Shown here: one piece after another, positions 5,138-5,168 of the stretch
How positions within the stretch are numbered: position 1 is the first letter of the stretch
Layout of the letters: every line of letters begins with the position of its first letter
Assembly (NCBI GenBank): GCA_016295545.1
Contig: JAEDLA010000125.1
Span: forward strand, 1 to 5,168
Reading direction: 5' to 3'
Source of the DNA: Oscillospiraceae bacterium
GTDB taxonomy: Bacteria > Bacillota > Clostridia > Oscillospirales > Ruminococcaceae
DNA length: 5,168 bases
Program-made: the position numbers and the translations under genes
The notes under the pieces: model-generated
What the model was told of the DNA's origin: nothing
The model's input: the letters and a program-made list of their open reading frames with translations, nothing else
Database searches by the model: none

Positions 5138-5168
5138 CTCCTTCCACGATTAAGCGGATAGGAGCAGC
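5128..5168 (-). promoter_or_regulatory. Toxin mRNA leader with possible Shine-Dalgarno-sequestering stem
   Basis: Read on the minus strand, CTCCT (plus-strand 5164-5160) can pair with AGGAG (5142-5138) inside the perfect ribosome site, across a 17-base loop. Intramolecular masking of the ribosome site is known for fst of pAD1, where it delays translation until antitoxin can bind. The stem is short and the leader is cut by the window edge, so this is tentative. No minus-strand -10 or -35 is convincing within 5145-5168. Confidence 0.35.

Overview
The window looks like a chromosomal piece of a cellulosome-type Ruminococcus or close relative (Clostridia, Oscillospiraceae). The evidence is a dockerin of ruminococcal style on a large secreted beta-helix protein, canonical sigma-A promoters, strong AGGAGG ribosome sites and a moderately A+T-rich composition. 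The genus call is an inference from motif style, not from a search.

Layout. Positions 1-48 hold a palindromic, repeat-like segment. A tight plus-strand operon follows: sfsA (66-770), a YgjP/DUF45 zinc metallopeptidase gene overlapping it by ATGA (767-1360), and a 31-codon ORF one base further on (1362-1457) that ends inside a GC-rich hairpin. Positions 1458-1613 are a regulatory gap with a TATAAT box, two TTTTAAGA repeats exactly 11 bp apart, a 10-bp direct repeat flanking the promoter, and a leader hairpin. Next is a 1053-aa secreted protein (1614-4775): signal peptide, N-terminal type I dockerin, then two Cthe_2159-like (DUF4353) parallel beta-helix modules. It is closed by a strong intrinsic terminator (4820-4855).

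The last 300 bases are the most interesting part. They read as a complete, compact type I toxin-antitoxin locus of the Fst/par architecture. A minus-strand gene (5017-5127) encodes a 36-aa peptide with one membrane helix and a basic tail, behind a perfect AAGGAGGTGA ribosome site. A consensus promoter (4877-4905) drives a short plus-strand RNA (about 4912-4996) towards it. Both transcripts end at one bidirectional terminator hairpin. The RNA's 5' half repeats the DNA of the toxin's translation start (12/13 and 13/14 matches, same order), so the RNA is complementary to the toxin start codon and codons 7-11. A 5-bp stem in the RNA presents the anti-start segment as a loop. Read on the minus strand, the antitoxin DNA still spells a toxin-like N-terminus (MDIALVISF against MDFANIVISF, one codon gap), which suggests that the antitoxin arose from a duplicated toxin 5' end.

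The sfsA operon, the dockerin protein and the toxin-antitoxin unit appear functionally independent. No cohesin, glycoside hydrolase, tRNA, rRNA, CRISPR array or insertion sequence was seen.
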